This document shows, in pieces, positions 8,047-17,306 of a DNA stretch of 38,617 nucleotides (position 1 is its first letter; each line of letters begins with the position of its first letter). The position numbers and the translations under genes are program-made. Origin of the DNA: Candidatus Saccharimonadota bacterium (lineage in GTDB: Bacteria; Patescibacteriota; Saccharimonadia; Saccharimonadales; AWTP1-31); the NCBI GenBank assembly GCA_026395435.1, contig JAPLYT010000001.1, positions 1-38,617 of the forward strand, read 5' to 3'. The notes under the pieces were generated by a model. That model saw nothing but the letters and a program-made list of their open reading frames with translations. It ran no database searches and was not told the origin of the DNA.

Positions 8047-9546
8047 TTATATGAATAGCTTGATCGATTGCCCCGTAAGTACACGGAAGTCATATCCTGT
8101 ATTCTCAATTGCCTTGATTAATGAAAATGGCTCAGCTGCCTCAAAACCAATAACGACGCTTCCGGTGTCGAGACCCTGCCCTCGATAATGGAAGAGGCTG
8201 ATATTCCAATTGTCGCCCATCTTTTGCAAGAAATCTTGGAGTGCTTTTGGTCGTTCAGGAAAATTAATTTCATAGAGTTGTTCGTTGTTAGCTTCACTGC
8301 TTTTACCACCAATCATATGGCGAATATGCTCTTTGGTGAGATCGTCGTCCGATAAATCCTGAAACGTATATTGGTGTTGTTTGAGTTTTGAAAGTAGATG
8401 TTGCTTGTCGTTAGCGTCACGAAGATTTATCCCGATGAGGATGGTGGCATCAGATCGTTCATGTAGGCGATGGCTAAACTCGCTGATACTGTGGTCGCCT
8501 ATTATCTCACTACAAAATGCATGGAGGGCACCTGGTTTTTCTGGTAGGGTGACGGCAAATAAGGCCTCCTTGTTGCTGCCCAGCAGAGTTCGTTCTGCCA
8601 CAAACTGTAATCGCTCAAAGGTCATATTGGCACCCGAACAAATGGCAACACACGTGGCTTGGCTCAGATCATTTTCTTTTGAATATTCTTGCAAGCCAGC
8701 AATGCCAAGCGCGCCGGCTGGCTCCACGATAGCCCTCGTTTCCAGATATATTGACTTAATGGCTGCGCAAATCTGATCATTGTTTACGGTGATCATTTCG
8801 TCGACGTACTTTTGGGCTATATCGAATGTGAGCTCTCCGACTTGCTTCACGGCAACTCCGTCAGCAAATATACCCACATGATCAAGCACGATACGCTTAT
8901 CGGCAGCGAGCGATGCTTGCATGGCATTGCTATCATCGGGCTCCACGCCAATGATTTTTATTTCTGGCCGGAGCGTTTTGATGTATTGGGCGATGCCAGC
9001 CAGCATACCCCCGCCGCCAACACATATGAATATATGCGTCACGTCAGGAAGTTGGTCGAGAATCTCAAGTCCGATTGTTCCCTGCCCGGCGATAACGAGC
9101 GGGTCGTCAAATGGGTGTATGTACGTCCGACCTGATTTGGCAACCAATGTTTGAGAATGGTCAAACGCTTCGGAATAACTATCTCCTGAAAGTACCACGA
9201 CTGCTCCGTAACCTTTTACTGCTTCAATCTTAATTGCTGGCGTTGTCCGGGGCATGACAATGATTGCAGAGATACCTAATTTTTGAGCACTCAGCGCAAC
9301 GCCTTGCGCGTGATTCCCCGCACTAGCGCAAATGACACCTCGGTCTTTTTCTTGCTGAGTCAGGCTGGCTATTTTGTTATACGCACCACGAATTTTGAAT
9401 GAGTGAACTGGCTGCAGATCTTCTCGTTTGAGATAGACCTGCGTGCCAAGTTCATTGCTCAGAGTAGCTGCCTTTTCGAGGGGCGTTTTTATAGCAACGT
9501 CATATACATGGGTTTGTTTAGTTTGGTTTACGGGGTCGTTCATCAT
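8047..9546 (-). CDS. ilvA: threonine ammonia-lyase (biosynthetic type, with C-terminal ACT-like domains)
   Basis: VYLKREDLQPVHSFKIRGAYNKIASL PLP-lysine motif, SAGNHAQGVALSAQKLG, GGGGMLAGIAQYIK; C-terminal ACT-like repeats. Confidence 0.95.
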   Translation of the reverse strand: MMNDPVNQTKQTHVYDVAIKTPLEKAATLSNELGTQVYLKREDLQPVHSFKIRGAYNKIASLTQQEKDRGVICASAGNHAQGVALSAQKLGISAIIVMPRTTPAIKIEAVKGYGAVVVLSGDSYSEAFDHSQTLVAKSGRTYIHPFDDPLVIAGQGTIGLEILDQLPDVTHIFICVGGGGMLAGIAQYIKTLRPEIKIIGVEPDDSNAMQASLAADKRIVLDHVGIFADGVAVKQVGELTFDIAQKYVDEMITVNNDQICAAIKSIYLETRAIVEPAGALGIAGLQEYSKENDLSQATCVAICSGANMTFERLQFVAERTLLGSNKEALFAVTLPEKPGALHAFCSEIIGDHSISEFSHRLHERSDATILIGINLRDANDKQHLLSKLKQHQYTFQDLSDDDLTKEHIRHMIGGKSSEANNEQLYEINFPERPKALQDFLQKMGDNWNISLFHYRGQGLDTGSVVIGFEAAEPFSLIKAIENTGYDFRVLTGQSIKLFI

Positions 9547-9581
9547 CTAATGGTACATCCTTGAATGGTATGGGTAAATTA

Positions 9582-9953
9582 TTACGCCGGGAGGTCTGCC
9601 CGATCAGTTCCCTGAGGTACTGTTACTATTGCCGGAATATCAAGGATACCTTCGGTGCCAGAATAGGGTATTAGAACGCCTTCAATCTGTACTCCGTGCG
9701 CGTCTTGATAATGCTTTGCCCACTCTCCTGCTGCTAGCGTACTTACTCGAATAAGACGTTCAAAGTGTGGTGCCATGTCCTCATGTTCCTGTGCGGCTGT
9801 TTGGTATCGGTCAATGTCAAAGCTTAAACGTGCGAGGATCCGTGATAGTTTCTCTTCTTTTGTCCGTGGGTCACGATCTAGAACAGCTTCCTCTTCTTTG
9901 GTATAGGGCCTCACTTTTCGGGGGTTTTCCGTTGTTTCGTATTCAGTAAACAT
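9582..9953 (-). CDS. hypothetical protein, 123 aa, downstream of structured leader B
   Basis: ORF; AAAGGAAGAACTATG gives a good RBS. Confidence 0.7.
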   Translation of the reverse strand: MFTEYETTENPRKVRPYTKEEEAVLDRDPRTKEEKLSRILARLSFDIDRYQTAAQEHEDMAPHFERLIRVSTLAAGEWAKHYQDAHGVQIEGVLIPYSGTEGILDIPAIVTVPQGTDRADLPA

Positions 9954-10112
9954 AGTTCTTCCTTTACATTAAAAAATCAGGCGGTGAAGCCTGATTGTGA
10001 GCTGTGCTAGGCGGTGGTACCGCTCAGGCTTCAGTCATGGTGAAGCACAGCCCTGTAAGTCTGAGGCTGAGAATAATTTGCTGTGTAGTTTTTTGCACGC
10101 GTTGATTCATTA
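9954..10112 (-). promoter_or_regulatory. structured 5' leader B (second copy of the candidate attenuator)
   Basis: Core 9971-10065 on minus strand: CUCAGACUUACAGGGCUGUGCUUCACCAUGACUGAAGCCUGAGCGGUACCACCGCCUAGCACAGCUCACAAUCAGGCUUCACCGCCUGAUUUUUU. Same architecture as leader A. Confidence 0.7.
9971..9996 (-). terminator. intrinsic terminator within leader B
   Basis: Minus strand AATCAGGC-TTCACC-GCCTGATT followed by TTTT: 8-bp stem plus U-run, about 15 nt before ATG. Confidence 0.8.
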
Positions 10113-10118
10113 CATCTA

Positions 10119-10147
10119 GTTATAGCAAGAAGTTACAGATTGATCAA
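10119..10147 (-). promoter_or_regulatory. promoter for leader B
   Basis: Minus strand TTGATC (10147-10142), 17-nt spacer, TATAAC (10124-10119). Confidence 0.65.
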
Positions 10148-10157
10148 GGATACGCGG

Positions 10158-12488
10158 CTAGGACATTTGATTGAGCTTGAACTGTGTGTAGCGTTCTGCG
10201 GCCAGGCGGGTGAGTTCTTCGTCCTCACCTTGATTGACGAATTTCATCGCTTCAGCAAGCATCGGGTGAACCTGGGCGACTTTCTCGTGCATTTGTTGGA
10301 CAAGTTTGCGATAGCCAGGGTGGCCTTGCGGGCTGGTGCGCAATTCGTGGAAGTGGAATGCCTCGCGGGCGTTGTAAGTCATCTTCCATCGCATGCGGTG
10401 TCCGAGAAGCGTGGCATATTGCGCTTCGAGAGCATAGCCTTTTTCTTGGAGCAAGCTATAGAGCCCGAGGCTAATATCGAAGCATTCTTCGAAGAGATCG
10501 ACGAGATCAGCATCCTCAACAAGTTTAGGAAGTTCATAACCGTATCTCGGTGTAAGCTGTTGCCATTCGAGATCATCGACCATGCGGTGTCGTTGGAGGT
10601 CACGGAAAATTCCATAGTCACACACCAAGTCCCAACTGTAGTGGGCTTTCTCGAGAGCTCGCCCTGGTTTGTGTCGACGATTAAGCCGTTCACCGACGTA
10701 TGCGGTCAGGACTGATGATTTCTGGCCATATGACCACTCGGCTACCTGCTGTCTGATCTCATCCAATGATAAGTGGCTTTGGTCGTAGAGCATGTCGGGT
10801 ACGAGATCGAATTCGTTACGTGGCCATACGTCAGTAAGTCGAACGGGCTGCTCGTGTTGGCCGTAGTTTTCGGGGAGTAACTCGTGGGCAATGTCCGCCA
10901 CTGCTTTGGCAGTGTTGGCACGGTAGGCGATGAGTGCCCCACCACGATCTGGCTTGTCGGCTCGCTCGAGGAATGTTGGCAATACCTTTCTGGCTTCTTC
11001 GAGCAGAGCATTCCCGGCAGTAATTGCTTCGGGGAGTGGATCACTCAGTAAATGCATAATGAGGCTTTCAAGTGATTGGCCGGATGCATAGATCCCGACG
11101 GTAGATTTAGTAGCTACCGGTAGTACTGCTCGAATGGCGTCGCAGGCTTGTGCCCGGGTAGCACCTTTCCAGGCGATATCCCGCTCTTCTGCCGGAGTAG
11201 ATGACTGGTCTTGCACGTAGGCGGTGAGCTTGTGAACCATTTCTGAATATTTATCGAAGATACGATCCATGGCATGAATGTATGAGGCTTTGGTGGCGTC
11301 GTCGAAATGAGTCGGCGTGTGATAGCGATAGTTGCCATCAGTGTCTTTTTGATCGAAATAAATATAGCGAGTTGACTGCTCCAGATAGGCTGCCAGTCTG
11401 CCCCACTCAAGTTTTTTGGTCAGCAGATTGCTGGCGTTTTCGAATACAAAATGGAGACCCACTAGTTGCTGGACGGAGTCATCGCCGTAGGCGGTAATAA
11501 CGCGTTGCAATAGTTTCTGGTCTTTGCCGGCAGCCCCTGCAAATTCGTCGAGGATGGTGATACGCATATCGTCACTTCGACGGCTCAAGCGAGCCATGGC
11601 GGCTGCAATCATGGTAGGACTCAGATGTTCCGTGAAGGCATAGACGTCGCCGGAAGCGTCGGTCACGGCATCCTTCAAGAATTCATTTCCACGGGGTGTA
11701 ATGGTGTAATTGCCATCTTTGCTTTTGATGACAAATTTTTCTTTGTCAGACACGACTGCCACTTCAGGAGTGACGGCTTGAAGAACTGGCTTGGCTGATT
11801 TGGCTGGTAGCATAGGCTGTATTGTCTCCCACAGGTAGTTATTGATAGTGTCTATATCGAGTAGCTGACCGCTTCTGACGCAGTCAATTCGCTTAAAATC
11901 TCGCGGGAATAGCTGGCACAGATCGTCGTATACTTCGACTGATTTTTGGAGGTGCGCAAGATCTGCTTCGTGGATGTCGCGCTTTCGATCGGTATATTCA
12001 CGCGTCTCTTTTTGATCGACTAATTGTTGCGCGGTTTCTGCCGGGACTCTAAGCACGAAGCTTTTGTGTGGACGAGGTATTTTGAGCATGACAAATTCGA
12101 GGTTATCGAGCCAGATGAAGTAGCCGCGGCGTTCTTCTTCGTTCCGGAATTTGGTGCCCTGGTGAGCCATGTTGGATCCAGTAAAACGGTTGGCCAGGAC
12201 TACTTTACCCTCGCTGAGTGCCTTTCGAATTTCGGTAGACGCTTCATAGCGATCGAGTGCGTAAAACAGCGAGCCGGTGTATGGACCGACGTCTTCGGCA
12301 GTGCCATATTTTCCGTTGAGATATTCTTTTACAAAAAAACTGGAAGGATGTGAATACTGCGGGAAATCAAACGTCGCTACATCGTAGCCATTATTTCGAA
12401 GTCGCTCGGCCAGCAGCGTAAACTGCGTGCCCTTGCCTGATCCATCGGTCCCTTCTATGACGATAAATAAACCTTCTGTGCTTTGCAT
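10158..12488 (-). CDS. fusion protein: dTMP kinase (N-term) + tandem ThyX-like flavin-dependent thymidylate synthase domains
   Basis: N-term IVIEGTDGSGKGTQFTLLAERLR...ANRFTGSNMAHQG (Tmk). Then two ThyX-like units: ...WGRLAAYLEQSTRYIYFD and ...LQRHRMVDDLEWQQLTPRYGYELP. Start at 12488 (SD GGAAGGACAGATC) preferred over 12509. Confidence 0.85.
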   Translation of the reverse strand: MQSTEGLFIVIEGTDGSGKGTQFTLLAERLRNNGYDVATFDFPQYSHPSSFFVKEYLNGKYGTAEDVGPYTGSLFYALDRYEASTEIRKALSEGKVVLANRFTGSNMAHQGTKFRNEEERRGYFIWLDNLEFVMLKIPRPHKSFVLRVPAETAQQLVDQKETREYTDRKRDIHEADLAHLQKSVEVYDDLCQLFPRDFKRIDCVRSGQLLDIDTINNYLWETIQPMLPAKSAKPVLQAVTPEVAVVSDKEKFVIKSKDGNYTITPRGNEFLKDAVTDASGDVYAFTEHLSPTMIAAAMARLSRRSDDMRITILDEFAGAAGKDQKLLQRVITAYGDDSVQQLVGLHFVFENASNLLTKKLEWGRLAAYLEQSTRYIYFDQKDTDGNYRYHTPTHFDDATKASYIHAMDRIFDKYSEMVHKLTAYVQDQSSTPAEERDIAWKGATRAQACDAIRAVLPVATKSTVGIYASGQSLESLIMHLLSDPLPEAITAGNALLEEARKVLPTFLERADKPDRGGALIAYRANTAKAVADIAHELLPENYGQHEQPVRLTDVWPRNEFDLVPDMLYDQSHLSLDEIRQQVAEWSYGQKSSVLTAYVGERLNRRHKPGRALEKAHYSWDLVCDYGIFRDLQRHRMVDDLEWQQLTPRYGYELPKLVEDADLVDLFEECFDISLGLYSLLQEKGYALEAQYATLLGHRMRWKMTYNAREAFHFHELRTSPQGHPGYRKLVQQMHEKVAQVHPMLAEAMKFVNQGEDEELTRLAAERYTQFKLNQMS

Positions 12489-12527
12489 GATCTGTCCTTC
12501 CCCCACCACAGTTTAGGTCGTCGCGTA

Positions 12528-13232
12528 TTAGTCGCTCGTCAGTCCTTTGATTTTAATTGGTATCCGCCGGGAATCTTTGTGCGCTCTTGGTAGCATTTGC
12601 TCGGGCTTCCAATCTTTGATAATGTCTTCAAGCTTGTCGCTCTTTGCTGATTGGTATTTACCACTGAGCTTCTTGTACTCACTATCAACGGGCCCTGTCT
12701 CGTAGAACACCACCTGTGCGATGCGCTCACCAACAGGCAGAACGACGCTTTCGTGTTGGTTCATGTTATAGATTTCCATGGTCCATCGGTTGATGTAGCC
12801 AGGGTCGCCCCAGCCAGCATCGAGACAAACTGCCACACCATTACGACCCCAGGTGCTTCGTGCTTGCATGGTACTGGTACCTGGTGCTTTGATGCCGATA
12901 AATTCGTGAGTATGAGCTAGTATCCGTTCGCCAGGTCGGAGTACGATGATCGGTTGTTTAGCAGGTACATTCACAAACAAGAGTCGGCCATGTTTCTTAG
13001 CCCATTGTTCATGGATCTCTGCCTTCTGAACTTCGCCAAAATATTGAGCAACAGCTTTTTCTTCGAAGGGATTGTAGAAGCCACCTTCGCTCGGTCGTTC
13101 AGTTCGGTAGTACCAGTTGCCAAGTGTAACATCGACGCTGCTACCTGCAATGTGGGCATCAATATATGGGTGAAATACAATATGACCCTCTTTTATTGCA
13201 TCCTTGATCTGAATGTTACTATATACCCCCAA
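12528..13232 (-). CDS. dcd: dCTP deaminase (dUTPase-like fold)
   Basis: GSSVDVTLGNWYY, ARSTWGRNGVAVCLDAGWGDPGYINRWTMEIYN, LPVGERIAQVVF. Confidence 0.9.
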   Translation of the reverse strand: MGVYSNIQIKDAIKEGHIVFHPYIDAHIAGSSVDVTLGNWYYRTERPSEGGFYNPFEEKAVAQYFGEVQKAEIHEQWAKKHGRLLFVNVPAKQPIIVLRPGERILAHTHEFIGIKAPGTSTMQARSTWGRNGVAVCLDAGWGDPGYINRWTMEIYNMNQHESVVLPVGERIAQVVFYETGPVDSEYKKLSGKYQSAKSDKLEDIIKDWKPEQMLPRAHKDSRRIPIKIKGLTSD

Positions 13233-13377
13233 AGCGATCTCCCTTTTGTTAGCTATATTGTACGAAATATTTCAGCCTTCACGCAAGGACGTCATGCAAT
13301 ATTACAACTACCAGCAACCGGTATCATGCGAGAAATGACTACGTTGCCTAGGTCAGGTATAATACGCGGAGCGTACT

Positions 13378-15060
13378 ATGATACTAAAACAAACCAAAAA
13401 TCTCGTTCATAAAGAATTCCTACTCAAGCTGGTCGCATTTGGCGTACTGGCTAATGGTCTTTTGATCACGCTCAACTCACTTGTATCGCATGTAATATTG
13501 CGAAGACACATCTGGAGGAGTACCTTCGAATTAACCTTTTCACTCGCCGTTGGATTAACCCTAATTTACCTCTCGACGCTCCTAGCTCGGCGAAAACACA
13601 CCGCATGGATCGTGACACTCGCGGTATATACGTTTTCTCTGGGTGCTACAACATCGACGCTAATCGCCCGTGGATTTAACCATGATATCCCACTACTTGT
13701 ACTCGTAAGAGCTATCGCATTACCACTTTTCTTGGTCAGTGCACTTCTTTTGTACAGAAAAGAATTTACAGTCAGAAGTGATATCAAAAGTTTTGCCCTA
13801 ACAATGAGGAGTATTTTCCTCATTTTGAGTATTGCACTACTGTACGGAACAATCGGATTCACGTTGATGGACCAGCGTGATTTTCGGAGAGAAATAAGTG
13901 TGTCTCAAGCTGCCTATTATACGATTGATGAATTTAATATTTTTACGCCACACGCCGTTACACCGCATACCGAACGAAGTCGTGTCTTCCTTGATTCGCT
14001 CGGGTTTGTAGGTGGGATAAGCATGCTTTACGCCAGCATTTCTCTCTTCCAACCTCTTCGCGCACGGTTTCGAGATGAAACAGAACATCGGGAACGTATG
14101 CTGAAACTGTTACAAAACAACTCTGCCAGTAGTGAAGATTTTTTCAAGCTCTGGCCACATGATAAAACATACCTTTTCTCCTCTAACAGTGACGCTGGTC
14201 TAGCCTACCACGTTACTAACGGGGTGGCCATGAGTGTCGGTGATCCTGTGGGAACAGAACAAGGGGTGCATTCATTGATGGGGTCGTATCTTCAGGAGTG
14301 CGCAATTAACGACTGGATTCCAACTTTCATTCATACGGAACCCAAGCATACGCCGTTGTATAAGTTTTTTAAATTTTCGCTCCAAAAAATCGGTGAAGAA
14401 GCAGTGGTAACCATAGATTCATTTCTTCAAACAACAGCAAAAGAGAAATACTTTCGGCAGATATCCAACAAATTCACAAAACAACATTTCGAGACAGAAA
14501 TGCTTCACCCACCTCATAGCGCAGCACTTATCGGCCGACTCAAAACCGTGAGTGATGATTGGTTGGGTCAACCTGGCCGAAGCGAGCGAGGATTTATGAT
14601 GGGATATTTCTCGGAGGAATATATGCAACAATGCCCGCTCATGGTATTACGAGATGATGCGGGCACGATTCAAGCGTTTGTAAATCAAATACCTAGTTTT
14701 GACCCTGAGGAGGCCAACTATGATTTGCTCCGCCAAAGTCGTTCTGCCCCTGGTAATAGCACGGATTTTCTGATGATGGGCTTTATGGCCGAGCTGCATA
14801 AACACGGCTATAAGCGGCTTAATCTTGGCCTGTGTCCTCTTTCTGGATTGGACGCTGACGACACAGAACAAAACGGTGCTGCAGACTCCCTGCTCTCGTT
14901 TGTATATAACAATGGTGATCGCCTATACTCTTTTAGCGGATTGCGGCGTTATAAGGAAAAGTATAACCCAACGTGGTCGAGCAGATACATCGCGTATCGT
15001 GGCGGAGCACGAGGCTTAGCTCGCACCGCACGCGCACTTACTAAAGCGATGAAGCGTTAA
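13378..15060 (+). CDS. MprF-like membrane protein with phosphatidylglycerol lysyltransferase C-terminal (DUF2156-type) domain
   Basis: N-terminal TM helices, then YHVTNGVAMSVGDPVGTEQG, FIHTEPKHTPLYKFFKFSLQKIGEEAVV, FLMMGFMAELHKHGYKRLNLGLCPLSGL. Upstream TATAAT and GGAG. Confidence 0.85.
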   Translation: MILKQTKNLVHKEFLLKLVAFGVLANGLLITLNSLVSHVILRRHIWRSTFELTFSLAVGLTLIYLSTLLARRKHTAWIVTLAVYTFSLGATTSTLIARGFNHDIPLLVLVRAIALPLFLVSALLLYRKEFTVRSDIKSFALTMRSIFLILSIALLYGTIGFTLMDQRDFRREISVSQAAYYTIDEFNIFTPHAVTPHTERSRVFLDSLGFVGGISMLYASISLFQPLRARFRDETEHRERMLKLLQNNSASSEDFFKLWPHDKTYLFSSNSDAGLAYHVTNGVAMSVGDPVGTEQGVHSLMGSYLQECAINDWIPTFIHTEPKHTPLYKFFKFSLQKIGEEAVVTIDSFLQTTAKEKYFRQISNKFTKQHFETEMLHPPHSAALIGRLKTVSDDWLGQPGRSERGFMMGYFSEEYMQQCPLMVLRDDAGTIQAFVNQIPSFDPEEANYDLLRQSRSAPGNSTDFLMMGFMAELHKHGYKRLNLGLCPLSGLDADDTEQNGAADSLLSFVYNNGDRLYSFSGLRRYKEKYNPTWSSRYIAYRGGARGLARTARALTKAMKR

Positions 15061-15791
15061 TATATCGTTTGTAGCTTATTCGCCCGGATATCTTCGTACA
15101 GTTTGATAGATTTATTTTTTAGATCTGCCAGATCGTGATCGTTTCGAATTGTAACGTCTGCTGAAATTTGAGATCGTTCTCGCTCAGTCGGATCGTCTAT
15201 ATCTTGTTCCTCTGCATGAGATCGTTCTATCTCGACAATGATGCCTCCATGCTTTTTGATATTTTCGGCTTCCTCGGCAAACCGAACTCCACCTAAAATA
15301 GCCATACTGCAACCGCTTTTGGTAGCTCGGCGAATAAGCTCATCATTCCAAATTGTTCGTCGAATGCGATTGACGCAGAAGCCACCGATCCACTGCAAGA
15401 TAGCTCGATAATCCGCCTTATTGACTTGAGTGATTTGAGTCTGCACAAGAGCTGGATCCTTTTGGGCAAGATTGATGTATTCGAACAGTTTTTCAAAATC
15501 CCGAGGAACGGTGGTGATTTGTTCTTTGGTGATGACAAACAGTTCTGCCGGATACGTATTACCTAGGACCGCGGCCAAGATATCAGGCAGATGACAGAGC
15601 CATTGGTTAACTGATGCCAAGTCGTCGCTCGCAGGCTCTTCATCCATGAAGAACGTATTGAGCTGAGAAGCAATTTCACTTATCACTTCACTTGATTCAA
15701 ATTGTTGAGCGCTGGGATTAAGTGCAACTAAATTTTGTGCAAGCGTACTTTTGCCATGGCCAATCGGCCCAGTGATTCCAATAATTATCAT
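15057..15791 (-). CDS. P-loop kinase, deoxynucleoside monophosphate kinase-like
   Basis: GITGPIGHGKSTLAQNLV Walker A; later AILGGVRFAEEAENIKKHGG...IEIERSHAEEQDIDDPTERERS. Confidence 0.65.
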   Translation of the reverse strand: MIIIGITGPIGHGKSTLAQNLVALNPSAQQFESSEVISEIASQLNTFFMDEEPASDDLASVNQWLCHLPDILAAVLGNTYPAELFVITKEQITTVPRDFEKLFEYINLAQKDPALVQTQITQVNKADYRAILQWIGGFCVNRIRRTIWNDELIRRATKSGCSMAILGGVRFAEEAENIKKHGGIIVEIERSHAEEQDIDDPTERERSQISADVTIRNDHDLADLKNKSIKLYEDIRANKLQTIY

Positions 15792-15834
15792 GCATCCAGT
15801 ATACCAATCAATCTACAAATCACATTTTCTTCCC

Positions 15835-15859
15835 CTGTTAGAGGTTTCTCCTCTAACAG
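15835..15859. promoter_or_regulatory. 10-bp inverted repeat between divergent kinase genes
   Basis: CTGTTAGAGG-TTTCT-CCTCTAACAG in the intergenic region 15792-15907. Confidence 0.5.
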
Positions 15860-15907
15860 ATATGAATTACGTGATTTGCAATCAACAGCCATGATACTAT
15901 AGAAGTC

Positions 15908-16447
15908 ATGAGCTTAACTCTTATTATTGGACCCATGAAGAGTGGGAAGTCATTGGAACTGATTTCTTTGATCGCTCCTTTTGAATACACTAAAAAACGA
16001 GTCGCAATGGTCCAGCCTGTCAAAAACGTGCGTGACTCAAATGTTGAATCACGTCTTGGATTGAAGCGAGCTGCCCAAAAAGTCACGTCTCTTTCAGAGT
16101 TTTCGGCACAAGCAGACGTAATTGGTATTGACGAGATTCATATGTTTCCCCGAACCGATATATCAGTGCTTAAAGCATGGCTTTTAGATGGAAGAGAGCT
16201 TCTTGTGAGCGGTCTTGACCTTGATTATCAAGGTAGACTAATCCCAATGATTGCTGATATATTAACCCTCAAGCCAGAATTAATTATCGATAAAAAAGCG
16301 GTCTGCGAAATATGCGGTGAATATGATGGCAGGTTCACAACCATCACTCATGACGGTAAACGAATTCGTCGGGGTCTGCCACATGTTGTCCCCGAAGACG
16401 GAACATACGTATTTGGTGTGGCTTGTCGGCAGTGTTTCTTCGGTTAA
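15908..16447 (+). CDS. tdk: thymidine kinase
   Basis: MSLTLIIGPMKSGKSLELIS, DVIGIDEIHMF, GLDLDYQG, two CxxC motifs (CEIC, CRQC). Confidence 0.95.
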   Translation: MSLTLIIGPMKSGKSLELISLIAPFEYTKKRVAMVQPVKNVRDSNVESRLGLKRAAQKVTSLSEFSAQADVIGIDEIHMFPRTDISVLKAWLLDGRELLVSGLDLDYQGRLIPMIADILTLKPELIIDKKAVCEICGEYDGRFTTITHDGKRIRRGLPHVVPEDGTYVFGVACRQCFFG

Positions 16448-17256
16448 GCCGAAACAATTGAGTCAGCTATCATGAACGCGTGCATCGGTGACGTAGCCGA
16501 TATGGTGCCTTTCGGCACGGCCGGACTGCCTGGATAAACCGGCATAATCGTCGAAATATTGTCTGCCCCGATCAAGGCACTCACATGTTCTTTAACAGAG
16601 TTGCAGTGATAAAACGTATCATCAATGTGTAGTGCACGAGTTTTAGATGGTTCGCAATATGTATCGATAATGAATGCGAGTGCATGCCCTTTGCTTATTG
16701 GTCCGGAACCGTCATGGTTACGAGGGAACACAATTCCATCGAAGCAACCCTCAAGATATTGATGTAAGAATGATGTAGTCGAAGTCTCGCATCCAGGTAG
16801 TGTGGACGTATTTGCAACTACATATGCCCCCAGCTCACGCCAGCTTCGCATAATATCTCTTATCTCTTCGATTCCTTCAATAGGATCGACGTGATCATGG
16901 TTCATAAGTGTTTGGATGATAGGCTGAACCGCGTCATCACTGACACTAGTTGCATCATGATAGGTGTTTGATAGATCGAGCTCAGAAAGCGGTATACCAG
17001 CCACACCGAGCAGCGAGCCTTTTGTATGACGAACTACTTCACAGAGGTCGATTGAAGCGACGAATGTCGGTACTTGATCTGGAGTGCGAACAGCTCCAAA
17101 TACGCCTGGTGCCTCAAAAACATCAATGTGGCCATGTGTATCTGCCCAATGATCAACGAGCTCGTCTATAGTTGGGATCGGGTGTTCATGGTCGAGCGAC
17201 ATGCCCGGAAGCCATAGTTCGGCTGTTCGTGGTATTTCTGTTTCAGCAACTGACAT
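16444..17256 (-). CDS. hypothetical protein, possible HAD-like fold
   Basis: 270-aa ORF; segments such as GAYVVANTSTLPGCETSTTSFLHQYL and KTRALHIDDTFYHC weakly resemble HAD-like proteins. Confidence 0.5.
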   Translation of the reverse strand: MSVAETEIPRTAELWLPGMSLDHEHPIPTIDELVDHWADTHGHIDVFEAPGVFGAVRTPDQVPTFVASIDLCEVVRHTKGSLLGVAGIPLSELDLSNTYHDATSVSDDAVQPIIQTLMNHDHVDPIEGIEEIRDIMRSWRELGAYVVANTSTLPGCETSTTSFLHQYLEGCFDGIVFPRNHDGSGPISKGHALAFIIDTYCEPSKTRALHIDDTFYHCNSVKEHVSALIGADNISTIMPVYPGSPAVPKGTISATSPMHAFMIADSIVSA

Positions 17257-17306
17257 AAAGTTCTCCTATAGAAATACCGTACAACACAATTCGACTTTAT
17301 ACAATG

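Noticed and set aside
10008-10024. T-box-like GGTGGTACCGC on the plus strand of leader B
   Set aside because: Present only in copy B (copy A has AAAUAA/GCA in that hairpin), on the strand with no leader-controlled gene, and explained by the hairpin 2 stem/loop.
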